Assembly (NCBI GenBank): GCA_900660155.1
Contig: CABFPE010000278.1
Span: forward strand, 42,944 to 106,943
Direction: 5' to 3'
DNA from: Hofstenia miamia
Taxonomy: Eukaryota > Xenacoelomorpha > Acoela > Hofsteniidae
Length of the DNA: 64,000 nucleotides
The number at the start of each line of letters is the position of its first letter. Position 1 is the first letter of the stretch. Below, in pieces: positions 21,445 to 33,202 of the stretch. A program made the position numbers and the translations under genes. The notes beneath the pieces were generated by a model that saw only the letters and a program-made list of their open reading frames with translations, searched no databases and was not told where the DNA came from.

Positions 21445-22300
21445 TTACAATGTGAAGCTAAGCATTTCATGCATAGTAATGATCAGGAAACCATGGCAAT
21501 GAAAACTATTTAGGTCTGAGTCCCTGATTGCAAACTGCATTTAGGTTATGGATAAGTGCAGGGTTTTTCTAATTGTGCTTAGCTCACTATTATTCAAACA
21601 TTCAAACATGTTTTACACCCTGATGCACACTACCAAACTTGAGTCAGTGGTTACCTAAAAGATAACTGGTTAGGAATCCATGGACATTAATATTAGTTAT
21701 TTCTAAAGTTATTTAAAAGACTATGCAGTTTGGGAGATAGACATTGCCCTGCAATAGGACTCTGTAACACAAAGAGTAAATTACCATTGTTAGTGCACAT
21801 CCTGGCCTGGGTGATGATTCTACACTAGTTTTAAATGACTCTTTCACAAGGTTTTCTGTATCAGGTTGGCCCAATGCGACCACACTTCACCATCACAATC
21901 TCCTCTGTACTTTTACATTTAATTTTACTAGAAAAGGTAATATGGTAGAAGGAGTTGATTATTAAACTGTAGCTTCAGTAAATCTAGCATTGAATCAAAA
22001 ACCTCAAAAGATAGAATATTAGGATTGCTCACTTATTTCATACCAATGTAAAATGATGACCACTACAGTACTCTGTATACAAGTATAGTTCAATGTTTGA
22101 GGAATATCTGTTACAAACTTTACAATGCTGAACAATACAAAATAAGATGGAAACTCACTTTGGATTGCAGGAAGTCTACCATGTTACCAGTGCTGTAAAT
22201 AGTCAAAAAATAATTTTTATAATGCAGATCCTAACCAACCATACATACTGTTAACTATGTTAGTTAAGTTGTGCCTATTGAAGCTCCTTTAACTTCATAG
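21445..22300. repeat. Divergent LTR-like sequence and second block of the F direct repeat
   Basis: Around 21476-21590 the sequence (GGTCTGAGTCC, ATTTAGGTTA, GCAGGGTTTTTCT) is a distant relative of the TGTAGCAT-family LTRs. At 21866-22060 it matches 28375-28575 (CTGTACTTTTAC, TACTAGAAAAGGTA, TTATTAAACTGTAGCTT). It is probably the remainder of the left terminal repeat and the leader of element F. Confidence 0.5.
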
Positions 22301-22307
22301 AATCACA

Positions 22308-23330
22308 ATGCAGAATACACATACAAAAAATCAAACAATTCATCTGAAAAGACCAGTCAAACTCTCCCTACTTCAGAAAATACTTGTTCAATTGCAAGAT
22401 AAAATTGATCTAATTCAATTCAAAAATTGCAGACAGTTTGACAAAGATTCACCAAGAAAAGCAGACACCTTGAAACAAAGTAATGAATTTGTACAATGAA
22501 TGAACACTGCTCTTAGAAAATTTCAATGAGCTTGAAAAGGAACATCAAAATATTCTGGTCAAACATCAAAAACTTGAAAACAAGAATGACAATCTTCAAA
22601 AACAAATTGAAGTCCCTAACCACCATCAGCTCCCTTTATTAAAGTCTAACACTAAACTCATTAAACAAGTTGAAAATTGTAATGTTCAAAATATTCAAGT
22701 TACTGGTCAACTCATTCAACAAAAGGCAGAAAATAATGCTTTACAAACACCAATTGTTGAATTTACAAGCCATTCATAACAAATTTCAAAGCTTAAAAAA
22801 TCTAGAGATAGCTAGAAAACCTGATCATATAAATTAAATTGCAGGACATTGCGAAAATCAGTCCCTGCCTTTGATAATAATTCTATTCAAATTACCATTA
22901 TCATTAACAAACCACTAAGAGCTCACATCCCTCTGCAACAAATTCATGATCCTTTACTATCACAATGAAACAATAAGCTTGACATCAATCAAAACAAATT
23001 AAAGGCTATTGAAAGCCCTGGAATGAATAAAAAATTATTAAAATCAAATTTACCACATTAGCAGTTGACAAGAACCTCAAAATAAAAATGACACCAAAAA
23101 GTTTTTCTAGTAAAGCTGACAGCAATTCTCCAAAATTGAAGCAGTGGTTTTTCTCTTACAAACAGAATTTAATCATCCAATGTGCTGGTTAGAAGCACAT
23201 ACTTTCACAATTTCTTCATTTTTTAACAGGAAAAGCATACAATTACTAGTATGAAGAGGCCTTTCATTACAACATCAAGCAGCAACAGCAAAACACAGGA
23301 TCAGTCATCCAACCACAGACATAGAGTGCA
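22308..23330 (+). pseudogene. Gag-like protein of element F
   Basis: A fossil with several breaks. The first part (22308-22800) is a long coiled coil rich in Lys, Gln, Asn and Leu, like the N-terminal coil of the gypsy gags in this window. The second part (about 23080-23290) contains KADSNSPKLKQWFFSY, LSQFLHFLTGKA and YNYYEEAF blocks, the arrangement W...L...LxGxAxxxY of Ty3/gypsy-type gag capsid. No CCHC knuckle was found behind it. It is the only gag-like protein on the plus strand here. Confidence 0.6.
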
Positions 23331-23687
23331 GCAAACACACCTCAATCACACCTGGCCTGTGGAAGCTATGATCCTATTATGGAAAGCAATGACCTCTTTG
23401 CAATAAAACTAACTACCCCTCCTCCTCTCTGTGGTACAGCTTGGAGAGCAGAGCCAGTTCTAATGGTCATTCAAAATTGCTGATTACCTGTCCATGGTAC
23501 AACTCAGATAGCCAAAATCCGTGATTTCAGGCACTGAACCTCCAATCAAACAAACTTTACTCTCTAACATACAAGAAGACTCTGTGTTACAAACAATAAT
23601 GTTACCACAGTCAAAAAATGCCTCTGCTCACACTCCCCCTATCTTCAACCTCTAGCAATTGATCCACTTCATGCTCTAAAGAATGTT

Positions 23688-24257
23688 GTGATTCTCATTG
23701 ATCTAAAGTTTCTGTTGTTGGCAATGAAACATTACATTCTTACTTTATTGCTACTAAAAAAGCATGCTATATTATCAAAACAAACATCTTCCCAGAAACA
23801 AAAGAAGAAATTAATAAACATCTTAACACACTGCAGCACACAGTATTCACACAATTATGCATTTCCCAAAAAATGTCCTACTGTTAACACTTTGATTGAC
23901 TATCCAAACTCAATGTATAAAGAAGTTAATCATTCTTATTTTCACAGCATTGTAAATATGTGCTTTCATAATGAGTTTTATTTAACCAATTTACACAAAC
24001 TTCTCAGTTACAAAGACAATTTTTATTTACAACCTCAAATTAATTTGTCATTGGAAAATATTCTTGTTGTTTATTTTTTAAAACTGGACAAATTACCTGA
24101 TTCTAAATTTAATGGACAAACTATTGCTTGCTATCACCTGGCTAAAATTAGCAAAATTCATAATGTAATTATTCTTACTGATTTTAATAACAGTAAATTG
24201 GAATTAAGCTTGGATAGCTTTTCTCATTCACAAACCCCAAAATTTCAGTTTTCTTAG
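23688..24257 (+). pseudogene. Unidentified coding region of element F, part 1
   Basis: A 189-codon open frame downstream of the gag-like region. The composition is protein-like (IDLKFLLLAMKHYI, HNYAFPKKCPTVNTLIDY, QPQINLSLENILVVYFLKLD, NGQTIACYHLAKISKIHNV). I looked for DTG protease, YxDD and DDE motifs and found none. It may be pol diverged beyond recognition by eye, or a non-pol protein. No function is proposed. Confidence 0.4.
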
Positions 24258-24691
24258 ATTACCTGACTTTCAAGCCTAAACTGCTACATTAATTCATCTT
24301 GATTTATTTATTAACAGAATTTGCCCATACTATTGATTAATAGTTTACAAAAGACTAGCCATAGATGTTTTGCTAGAAGCACTTTCCTATGAATTACTTG
24401 CAAATATATGAGCCCCAGCTAATAATACTGATATTCCTGTATTCTTTGCATATTAACCATTCAGTTAATACTCTGAATGAAGTTAGTAATGCATGGAAAG
24501 ATATCAAAGCAGATCAACTAACTGATAACACTTAGCCTGCAGCTGCAATCACATCTCTGTCACAGACCCACCATTATTCTGTTGAATACCTACTAAATAA
24601 CATCCAGATTTTTCTTAATGTTTAAGACTGATTTCAGACACACTCTGTTTGAAGAAAAACAAGTTCCACAAAATCAGCACTATAGATAATA

Positions 24692-26500
24692 TTGATTAAT
24701 CCAACTGAGGACACAACATTAACTCTTTCCATCTCTAAATCAAAGAGGGAACAGCTTAGAAAAACCCAATATCATGAGTTAGTAGTCATTCTTAACTCTG
24801 CTAAACTGAAAAATTGGGTTTTATTTGGAACATTGCTGTTAATGTTGCCCCCAGGAAAAACAAAAGAATTACTCAAAGCTTTGAAAAATATTACTCATGG
24901 ATCATCAACAAAGAAAATCTCTTAGGCACTGTACCCATTCCACTAATCAGTAACAAATTGGCAATCACTGGAAGAGACATTCATATTTTCTCAGATAATG
25001 TTCACAAATTTATGTGGGGTGCTACCAGTGAGGCTAAATATGCTTCATTAATAGATAGAACTTACACCACTATCTACAGTACACCTACAAAAAAGGATCC
25101 TGCATTCTACTACTAACTATTAAAAAAATCAAAACACTGTTTGTTGGTCATAAAGAATGAAATCTTATTCAACTAACACAAACAGAATGCTCATACAATG
25201 CAATTTCGGCCACCATTAAGTTTAAAAAAGATGGGCAAGAACTGATTCCTATCAAAATCATAGAACTAAAAACACAATCATTATCAGAGTTACAAACTCA
25301 AAAGTTCTTACTTACCACTATGCAACTACATATCTCAACTTGTCATTAAAAACCAGGTTAATACAAACAACATGGAAAAACTTGGTGTTGATATAAGTTT
25401 GAATATACTTGAATGGATCAAAGCCAACATTACAAATTACTTAACAAGAGTCACCACAGCTGAACCTGAAGATGAAGCAATTGTTCTGCTTCCATTTACA
25501 GTAAAAAAGGAAACTGACTCACTTGCATTAATAAAGATTCTTCTTACTGAAGACTGGACTAAAAACCAACTCACTACTATGCTAAAACCACTTTCACAAT
25601 TATTGATGGACATTGGATGTACTTCTGCAAAATTTTGAATATCTGAAAAAAATGTTGCTAAATTCAGAAAACATTTACTGTCTGATTGCCTATGGGAGCA
25701 CATAGTTTGTGGGCAGGTGATCTATCCTGTAACCATAGGAATTGCTTGGTTAGAACTTACTCCTACCAACCAAGTTTCTTTAGAAGAATGTATAGCAACT
25801 GAAAACAATTACTGTACCCCATTGTGGCTAATACACATAGCAGTTATTCAACCTGCATGGTGTTCAAAATATGGAAAGAAATGAAGAATTAATATTCCTC
25901 TAAAAGACCAAGAACCATATATTAACAGCCTTGGTGACCAAATAAAATTCACTAACTCCAATCATTACAAACAAAGCAAATCAAAGCTAATAAAAGAAGA
26001 TGAAATATCTTTTTTATACTGTGATGGCCACATTCCCTTCAAGCATGTCTTTTAAAAGGGTATACCTATTGCCAAACAAATTTACTTTAAATCTAGCATC
26101 ACAAAGTTACCAAACAGAACTTTAATTTTATTGTCAGGAATTGGCTACTTAATGTGGTGTAATCTTATACAAAAAATTCTACAATACTACAATATATCAC
26201 AACATATTGAGATAATCACTATGATGCAACATATGTTATCCAGACTTCTTTGATGAAGTCAAAAGTCAGTCCAAGCTGTTAAGTTTCTTTAAATTTTTCT
26301 ATTTAGATATGACAATTACCAAAGAAATAACACACACTTCAGATATTGATGCTAAAATGATGCTCCTAATTGCAATTAAAGGATCTCAAATTTTGCAATA
26401 TGTTTAGAAGAAAACTTAATAGTCTCTGAAATACCTTAACAATATCAAAACAACCAAAATTCTACAACTTTGCAAAGAAAGTAAGTATGCAGTTAGAAAC
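24692..26500 (+). pseudogene. Unidentified coding region of element F, part 2
   Basis: Long plus-strand open stretches (24692-24925, 24814-25116, 25372-25638), then further protein-like sequence to about 26500, form a coding region of about 600 residues. Blocks include LAITGRDIHIFSDNVHKFMW, SLNILEWIKANITNYL and PFTVKKETDSLALIKILLTE. They also include WEHIVCGQVIYPVTIGIAW and NYCTPLWLIHIAVIQPAW. It contains a fair number of Trp and Cys residues and looks like a real protein rather than noise. I cannot place it in a family. RNase H, integrase and envelope were considered and none convinced me. Confidence 0.4.
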
Positions 26501-26522
26501 TTTATGCTATTAAACTCACTAT

Positions 26523-27687
26523 TGTAGCATCTGCTACCAAGCTTTAACTGAGAATTAATTATTCTTTTAAATTATTATTTCTTGTTAGATGCAGGTAGGG
26601 ATGTACTTATATTTATTGTTTATTCTGACAGGATATACATCATTATTAACTTGTATTAATTTCAAGTAATCCAATTCTATTTAGGTATAACATAGTCACA
26701 GTTTCTTTCTGGTATTTTACTATGGCCTCCAGCTGACTCTGATCTCTGAATCAATGCACATTCATGTGTCTCCTTTGTTGATTGAGTAGTTCCAAGTCTC
26801 AGCTCAATGAAGTAACTTATGTGTTCCCAATCCTAAATCAGTGCAACCCTCAAGGCTTGATATAACAGACTTAAACTCAATTTGTAATGTGCAATTTTGT
26901 ACTTTGCAAACTGGCAGTGTTACTAGCTGCTTAATAAATATTTTTTCAGCCATTACCAAAAACTATTGGCTTTAATTGATATAGATGAACAATGTAAATA
27001 ATTATTTGCAGCTTCCTACCTTACATTTAGATAACAATATATGCTAAGTCTATTTATCAGACTATTGATAGGTCACCTAATTAGTCAAGATAATGTAATA
27101 TAAATATAACCTATGGCAGGCTAACTAGCCTCATCTCTGAAAATCAATTATTTAATACATGCAAATGAATGAATTGATAGTCAGCTAAACAGAGAAAAAC
27201 TCCTATTCATACCCCTATTGTAAATGCAGGTTCATGGCTTGGATCAAGGACCCTCAAATATCTCCCAATGTGTGCCCAAGCCACTACTAATGCATCTACC
27301 ATTTAGCTTGACATGATCTAGTAATAAGCAAAGTGAATGAAATCTAAAGATACGATTTTTTGAGGAATTTACTTCAATAGTTTCCAAATTGATTTCTACT
27401 CTATTTATAGTACAATTCAAAAAGTACCTGTCATTTGAAATTTGAATTGTTCATTTGCCCAAAATGGCTAAAAATAATGGAAGCATTATCACCACCTTCA
27501 TTTTGTGAAATTATTTGTTAACAAGTACTAATTTGCCATATTGTTTCTTGGTTGCATGTTACAAACATAATGATGATGCATAAATCTATATTGTTTTTAA
27601 TCACTAAATAATTCTTTGATCTTAGTTCTGAATAATCATCCATCCTTCTCTTCTTTTAGCCAGCATTATGCTTTGGATTATGCTACA
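26523..27687 (-). mobile_element. Complete solo LTR (minus orientation), TGTAGCAT family
   Basis: It starts TGTAGCAT (26523) and ends ATGCTACA (27687), so the LTR has 8-bp inverted ends. The 4-bp target duplication CTAT is present on both sides (26519-26522, 27688-27691). With 1,165 bp and both ends clear, this is the best reference copy of the family in the window. A TATAAATAG box lies near 27405-27415 on the minus strand. No internal region is attached. It inserted just behind the coding region of F. Confidence 0.9.
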
Positions 27688-27795
27688 CTATTAGCAACAC
27701 TCAGACATTCTAAGCTGGAGCAATCCCCAAGTAATTACACTAGTCAGGAAGGTGAAATTATTGTACTAAAACTATAGCTCAGTTTAGTGGGGCAT

Positions 27796-28047
27796 GTGGT
27801 ATAAAGACATCAAAACTTTGTTGTACTCTTTACTTATAATTTTCAATTTACAACTTAGAAGTGATAGTATATATAATGGAAATTCTAGTGACATAGTATC
27901 TAGCTTCCCTACAAATGATTTGATATCAAGTTATCCCTTTACAAACAACCTTTGCTCAAACTTTAATATAATTAACACAATTGAAATCAAGCTTACTAGA
28001 ATTTATTGTGGTATAAAGACATTAAAACTTTGTTCTACTCTTTACTA
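27796..28047. repeat. 40-bp direct repeat with 212-bp period
   Basis: GTGGTATAAAGACATCAAAAC and what follows at 27796-27834 recurs with two or three changes at 28009-28047. The sequence between has no recognised motif. It could be a partial tandem duplication inside the 3' part of element F. Confidence 0.7.
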
Positions 28048-28151
28048 AATTTATGATTTAGACTTAAGAAATTATTCAATTGATTATTTGACTAAATGAA
28101 GCAGTGCTATATTTTAAGTTATTTAAATTTCTGCTAATTTAACTTTGTAAA

Positions 28152-28575
28152 ATTGATATCAGAAGACTAAATTGTACCAGTTTAATATTTGTCCATATTT
28201 TTAGATTATGCATTTCTATTTACACTACAAGTTTTTGTTAGTATACATAGGTGTGAATTATTCATTTGTTTTTGCTTCAGTTTACTTTCAGTAAATTCAT
28301 TTTGCTATATTTTGACTTTTAGTTTATTTAAAATGTTGTGTTTCTAAATTCATACATATAGTTAAAGGGTGCCTAGACCTGGCCACTCTTCCCCATCACA
28401 TATTACCCTGTACTTTTACTTTAACTTTTACTAGAAAAGGTACTATGACATGAAGTGTTAATTATTAAACTGTAGCTTTGGTAAATCTAGTTTCAAATAA
28501 AACCCTCAATATTTATGATATTAGAACTGCTTGCTGATTTCATACTGATGCCACATTATATTACTGATAGCCAAA
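28152..28575. repeat. Direct repeat, right copy, flanking element F
   Basis: It aligns with 19512-19745 (first half) and 21866-22060 (second half). If F is an LTR element this would be its 3' LTR region. I see no clear TG...CA ends, polypurine tract or target duplication, so the boundaries remain open. Confidence 0.6.
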
Positions 28576-28689
28576 TTCAAAATATTAACCTAAATGATAA
28601 CCATGTTCATTTAGTATTGCTAATTATATAATAGTATTCTTAATCAAATAGCAGTATTTTTAATTTAAATTTCACTTTAAGTTATATAA

Positions 28690-28930
28690 GCATGACTAAA
28701 TCTAAAAAAAATGTATGAAAATTATTTAAGGGAAACAAAATTATCTTTAAGAGTGAGTAAAAAATTAGAAAAAGTTCAAGAACAGACAAAAGAAATAATG
28801 AACCTAAGATTATTTCAAGAGAAACTCCAAATGAGAAAAAGGGAATGGAAATACATATGAAAAAGCTTTCCAAGAAAGGGCCCAGAAGTTTGACAATATA
28901 TGACAAGATTTTTAAAAATGTTCTGAAATA
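28690..28930 (+). pseudogene. Basic coiled-coil segment ahead of the Polinton capsid
   Basis: The plus-strand translation is very rich in Lys, Arg and Glu (KLSLRVSKKLEKVQEQTKEI, then KREWKYI). It lies immediately upstream of the capsid remnant on the same strand. It may be a decayed small Polinton protein or coiled coil. No family is assigned. Confidence 0.3.
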
Positions 28931-29079
28931 AATTCTTAATGAGAACCAAAATCAGTTTTGAAACCTATGGCATATTTTGCAAATTTAAACTGTTTCATGA
29001 AATTAATTTCACTCTTTTTTAAGTTTGACTTTGTCTTGTTTGACCTTGGCAAACTCAAACATGAGTTTAAAAATTTGTG

Positions 29080-29960
29080 TAAACTTTAAAAGAGAAAGTT
29101 CCTTTCCCTTGGAATATTTTATTTTTCTTTATATAGAAATGAATGATTTCAGAATTCCAACACTTCTAGAAAGAAATCAATACATTAGATTTGATCTCCA
29201 GAATCCAATTATAATTCTTGCAGAAGGTAATATTTAAAATATGAACAATTATAATTTACAGTTGATAATTCAATAGATATAGTACCTTATGATTGGCATA
29301 AGGATGTGAACTTTAAAATTGTTAGTATTGATGATACAGGATTTGTTACAGCAGATAATGTAACAATTAGTGGTGATGTTTATTTATAAGAGTATTTGTG
29401 GAATAATTCTGCTACAAATCTTACAAATTTTTCAGAATTTCTCACTTACACAACCTTCTTGAATATTCAAATCATATTTAAAAGTTGCACAAAAAGAATT
29501 TTTCTAGAAAAACAATGATGCTAAAATAGACCTTCTAAATGATGAAAATGAAGTTCATTTAATTTTTACCTCAGAAGGGTTGATATTTTCAGAGGTCTAA
29601 GACATAGAGTTGTACCTGCTGACAAGATTGAAATAAATCTTGATTTAGCAATATTTAATCTAGATGGAAATGGAAAACTAGTTGTTACTCAAATTTGACT
29701 TTTTGTCCCACAATTGGCATTCAATCCCAATGCAAGAAAGATTGATTTGAATAGTTTTATAAATTCCAATTTGGGTAGATATAATAAACACTCTAGAGGA
29801 ATCAAATCTTATATTAATCATATAGAAACTGATGATAAACTTAAAACATATAAGATAAATCAAATTGAAAATAATAAGCTATATATATCAGGGAATAAAC
29901 TTTACAATAAGAATTGAAATATCTGCAACAGGAAAATATTAAATGTTCATGAAGTTGAAG
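29080..29960 (+). pseudogene. Polinton double-jelly-roll major capsid protein relic
   Basis: A fossil with several breaks. Plus-strand blocks in order: NDFRIPTLLERNQYIRFDL and ILAEGNI (about 29139-29235), NYNLQFIDNSIDIVPYDWH (about 29240-29300), FKIV with ADNVTISGD (about 29310-29375), ATNLTNFSEFLTY (about 29410-29450), RGLRHRVVPADKIEINLDL (about 29597-29650), then LFVPQLAFNPNARKIDLNSF (about 29700-29760). This series (DIVPYDW, then hRVVPxxKIExNhxh, then LFVPxhxFNxxxxKhY) is how I remember the hexon-like capsid of Polintons and adintovirus-like elements. The capsid would have formed the virion shell. Assignment is from memory of the family and not from a search. Confidence 0.75.
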
Positions 29961-30399
29961 AAGAGACACTATAAACAAAAAAATAGAAAATCATGTAAAA
30001 AAGACTTGCAAACAATGAAAACAAGATTTTGCAAATTATCATGCAATCTAACACTCAATTATGTAGTATTGAGTGCATGCATAATTTCTATTAAAATTAC
30101 ATTCTAGAATTTTGCTGAAAATTACAAACATACTTTTACAAATCTCATGGAATCTCACAATTTTTGGAAAAAATATGGCTATTTGGTTTGATGAAAACTT
30201 TGGAAATTTAAAATTGTTATTTTCCTTACTATAGTGATAAATATCTTGATAAAATTTCTATTTAAAATAGTTATATTTATGGTAGTCATAGTTACATTTC
30301 ACTTTAAGGAATTTGTATCTTATCAAAAAATCATTATAATATGCTACATTTAAAAAATAATGTAAACCATACCATAACTAATACCTTTGTACATTTTAG

Positions 30400-30600
30400 A
30401 GGTAAATATGTTTTGAGAACTAATGAGATATCTTGACTTTATTTAATTTACCTAAGACAGCAAGGCCTCCAAGATCAATAAAATTTGAAGTAGTTTCTAA
30501 AACATATAAAGATGTATATATGACGTTTTTGTTCAAATCAGAAAATTTGCATATTATCTGTGCACAATTTATTGTAGAATCAGTGGCTGGTAGGGAAACT
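30400..30600 (+). pseudogene. Possible second Polinton-associated protein fragment
   Basis: The plus-strand translation contains ARPPRSIKFEVVSKTYKDVY and MTFLFKSENLHIICAQFIVE. It is protein-like, on the same strand as and shortly behind the capsid relic. It could be another virion protein or a remnant of a different element. The family is not recognised. Confidence 0.3.
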
Positions 30601-31062
30601 TAGCTAGAAACTTAATTGACTCCACAAAAGGTTTGAATAGCATTTACTGAACAGCCACGATTCCGGAAAACAGGTTAACAGAGAACTTATAACGTATAGA
30701 TCTAACATTGGTAATTCATCCAAGTAACAGAACTACTTTTAGGTAAGAACCAAGATGACCAATTCCTATGGCTTCCAGCCGAAGCGGAACATCCAGAAGT
30801 AAAGTGCTTAACCTATTGACTGGTGCTACCCTATTTGTCTCACTTGCTTAATTTCTATCTCACTTCAAAAATACAAACTCTCATTTTCATTGTTATCTCT
30901 CAGCTCACTATTAAATAATCTGTAATTGCCAGATATTCGTGCTAGCCAACGGCATGGTATCATCACAGTGTAAGGTTTTATAAGTGCATGTACGTGTTGA
31001 AATACGAACGAGAGAATTATTATTTCCTTATACATAACCATATACATAACTTTATGAACCAA
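30601..31062. other. Unassigned stretch left of the second gap
   Basis: No domain or repeat recognised. Base composition becomes less AT-rich toward the right. It may be target sequence of a G-type element whose end lies in the gap. Confidence 0.3.
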
Positions 31063-31098
31063 AATTCGGACTGGGTAGTCAAAAGACCCCCAGAAGCA
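31063..31098 (-). repeat. 36-bp segment shared with the 5' leader of element G
   Basis: ATTCGGACTGGGTAGTC and the following bases up to the gap are nearly identical to 37627-37662, next to the gag start of element G, and lie in the same orientation. The left side differs completely, so a second copy of this family's end begins here and continues into the gap. Confidence 0.8.
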
Positions 31099-32098
31099 NN
31101 NNNNNNNNNNNNNNNNNNNNNNNNNNNNNNNNNNNNNNNNNNNNNNNNNNNNNNNNNNNNNNNNNNNNNNNNNNNNNNNNNNNNNNNNNNNNNNNNNNNN
31201 NNNNNNNNNNNNNNNNNNNNNNNNNNNNNNNNNNNNNNNNNNNNNNNNNNNNNNNNNNNNNNNNNNNNNNNNNNNNNNNNNNNNNNNNNNNNNNNNNNNN
31301 NNNNNNNNNNNNNNNNNNNNNNNNNNNNNNNNNNNNNNNNNNNNNNNNNNNNNNNNNNNNNNNNNNNNNNNNNNNNNNNNNNNNNNNNNNNNNNNNNNNN
31401 NNNNNNNNNNNNNNNNNNNNNNNNNNNNNNNNNNNNNNNNNNNNNNNNNNNNNNNNNNNNNNNNNNNNNNNNNNNNNNNNNNNNNNNNNNNNNNNNNNNN
31501 NNNNNNNNNNNNNNNNNNNNNNNNNNNNNNNNNNNNNNNNNNNNNNNNNNNNNNNNNNNNNNNNNNNNNNNNNNNNNNNNNNNNNNNNNNNNNNNNNNNN
31601 NNNNNNNNNNNNNNNNNNNNNNNNNNNNNNNNNNNNNNNNNNNNNNNNNNNNNNNNNNNNNNNNNNNNNNNNNNNNNNNNNNNNNNNNNNNNNNNNNNNN
31701 NNNNNNNNNNNNNNNNNNNNNNNNNNNNNNNNNNNNNNNNNNNNNNNNNNNNNNNNNNNNNNNNNNNNNNNNNNNNNNNNNNNNNNNNNNNNNNNNNNNN
31801 NNNNNNNNNNNNNNNNNNNNNNNNNNNNNNNNNNNNNNNNNNNNNNNNNNNNNNNNNNNNNNNNNNNNNNNNNNNNNNNNNNNNNNNNNNNNNNNNNNNN
31901 NNNNNNNNNNNNNNNNNNNNNNNNNNNNNNNNNNNNNNNNNNNNNNNNNNNNNNNNNNNNNNNNNNNNNNNNNNNNNNNNNNNNNNNNNNNNNNNNNNNN
32001 NNNNNNNNNNNNNNNNNNNNNNNNNNNNNNNNNNNNNNNNNNNNNNNNNNNNNNNNNNNNNNNNNNNNNNNNNNNNNNNNNNNNNNNNNNNNNNNNNN
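31099..32098. other. Assembly gap (1,000 N)
   Basis: A placeholder run of exactly 1,000 N at the 3' side of element G. It probably hides that element's 3' LTR. Confidence 1.
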
Positions 32099-32352
32099 AA
32101 ATCCCAAATGTTGGGATTGTAAGTAGTTCTCGCCCTTCTTGGGGGGAGCATACATGGTTCTAGATTCTCAGTATTAATATTGTTACAATTGTACTTGGTG
32201 TCAGAGAAATCCTCCTCGAGAAAAACTAGTTAAATTTTCGTATTTTTCATACACATCAACACCGTTATCTACTAGGGTAAATTCATTATTATCATCTATA
32301 ATTACGTGCTCAATATCCTTTATGGCTCTCTTAAACTTTGAAAGTGTACGGT

Positions 32353-33078
32353 TTAACCGTTGTTTAAGGTATATGTGTTATGATCAAGCACTTTTTCGAT
32401 GGTAAAGGGGCCCTGCCAATTGTTAGCAAGCTTCCTTACTTGATGACTATCTGTAATAATTCGAGGTAGATATGCAAAGACTTTATCGCCGCATTTGTGC
32501 GGTTCACCGTACAGTTTCTTATCGAAAGTTTTATTTTGCCAGATACTGGACTGATTGGTATTCTGACAGATTGTTAGATGGATCTGTTGCATATCGTTCA
32601 TTAATCTGTTGACATAATGTTCAACACCACTCTCCGTGTATTTGGGAAACATCATTGCTAAGGACGTAGCGGCCTCCCTGCCAAACATGGCTTTGAAGGG
32701 ACTAATGCCAGTCGTTGTATGAACCGAGGTGTTGTAGAAGTATTCGACACATTCCACGATGCGTTTCCATTGTTTGCCAGCGGCTCGGGACAGCGCTACG
32801 TGGATCAGTTTGATGAGAGTCCGATTTAGCCTTTCTACCAAACCATTTGCTTGATGATGGTAAGCCGTTGTTAATTTGTGTATTATTTCTAGTTCTTTCA
32901 TCAAAGCGCGCAGGAGGTTGCTCTCGAATTGCGGACCTCTGTCTGAGACAAGTTTGCGCATGGGACCATATTTTAGGATCCACTCTTTAAGGATCTTCTC
33001 AGCCACCACCTCCGCAGTCATGCTGTTCAAGGGAATAATCCGGGCAAAGTTGGTGAAGTGGTAGACTATCACGAGCAA
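32353..33078 (-). pseudogene. Element G integrase core and C-terminal part
   Basis: Fossil gene part. The 241-codon stretch contains FTNFARIIPLNSMTAEVVA, a LVSDRGPQFES block with the second catalytic Asp, and a TTAYHHQANGLVERLNRTL block with the catalytic Glu of the DDE core. FYNTSVHTTTGISPFKAMFG and a WQGPFTIEKVLDHNTY block of the GPY/F type close the domain. In a live element this protein would insert the cDNA into host DNA. It corresponds closely to integrase pieces in D (41254-42065). Confidence 0.9.
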
Positions 33079-33202
33079 ATATTGGAAGCCTTCGACATCT
33101 TACGATAAATGTTGGAGATCCTTCTTCACTCTTTCGTTAACTGCTTCAGCAGATGTGGACCAATTCGTTAGGACTTTCAGCAGATCTTGATTCCATCTCT
33201 GC

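Noticed and set aside
20301-27687. A 7.4-kb element bounded by long terminal inverted repeats (LTR-like arms at 20301 and 27687)
   Set aside because: The right arm is a complete LTR with its own CTAT target duplication (26519-26522, 27688-27691), so it is an independent solo LTR and not the end of a larger unit.
30770-30845. A tRNA or tRNA-derived SINE on the minus strand (GGTAGCACCAGT..)
   Set aside because: The start resembles an A box, but no B box or cloverleaf pairing could be found.
30865-32163. Long open frames across the second N run
   Set aside because: They are placeholders. Only the last residues at 32099-32163 (pol tail of G) are real sequence.
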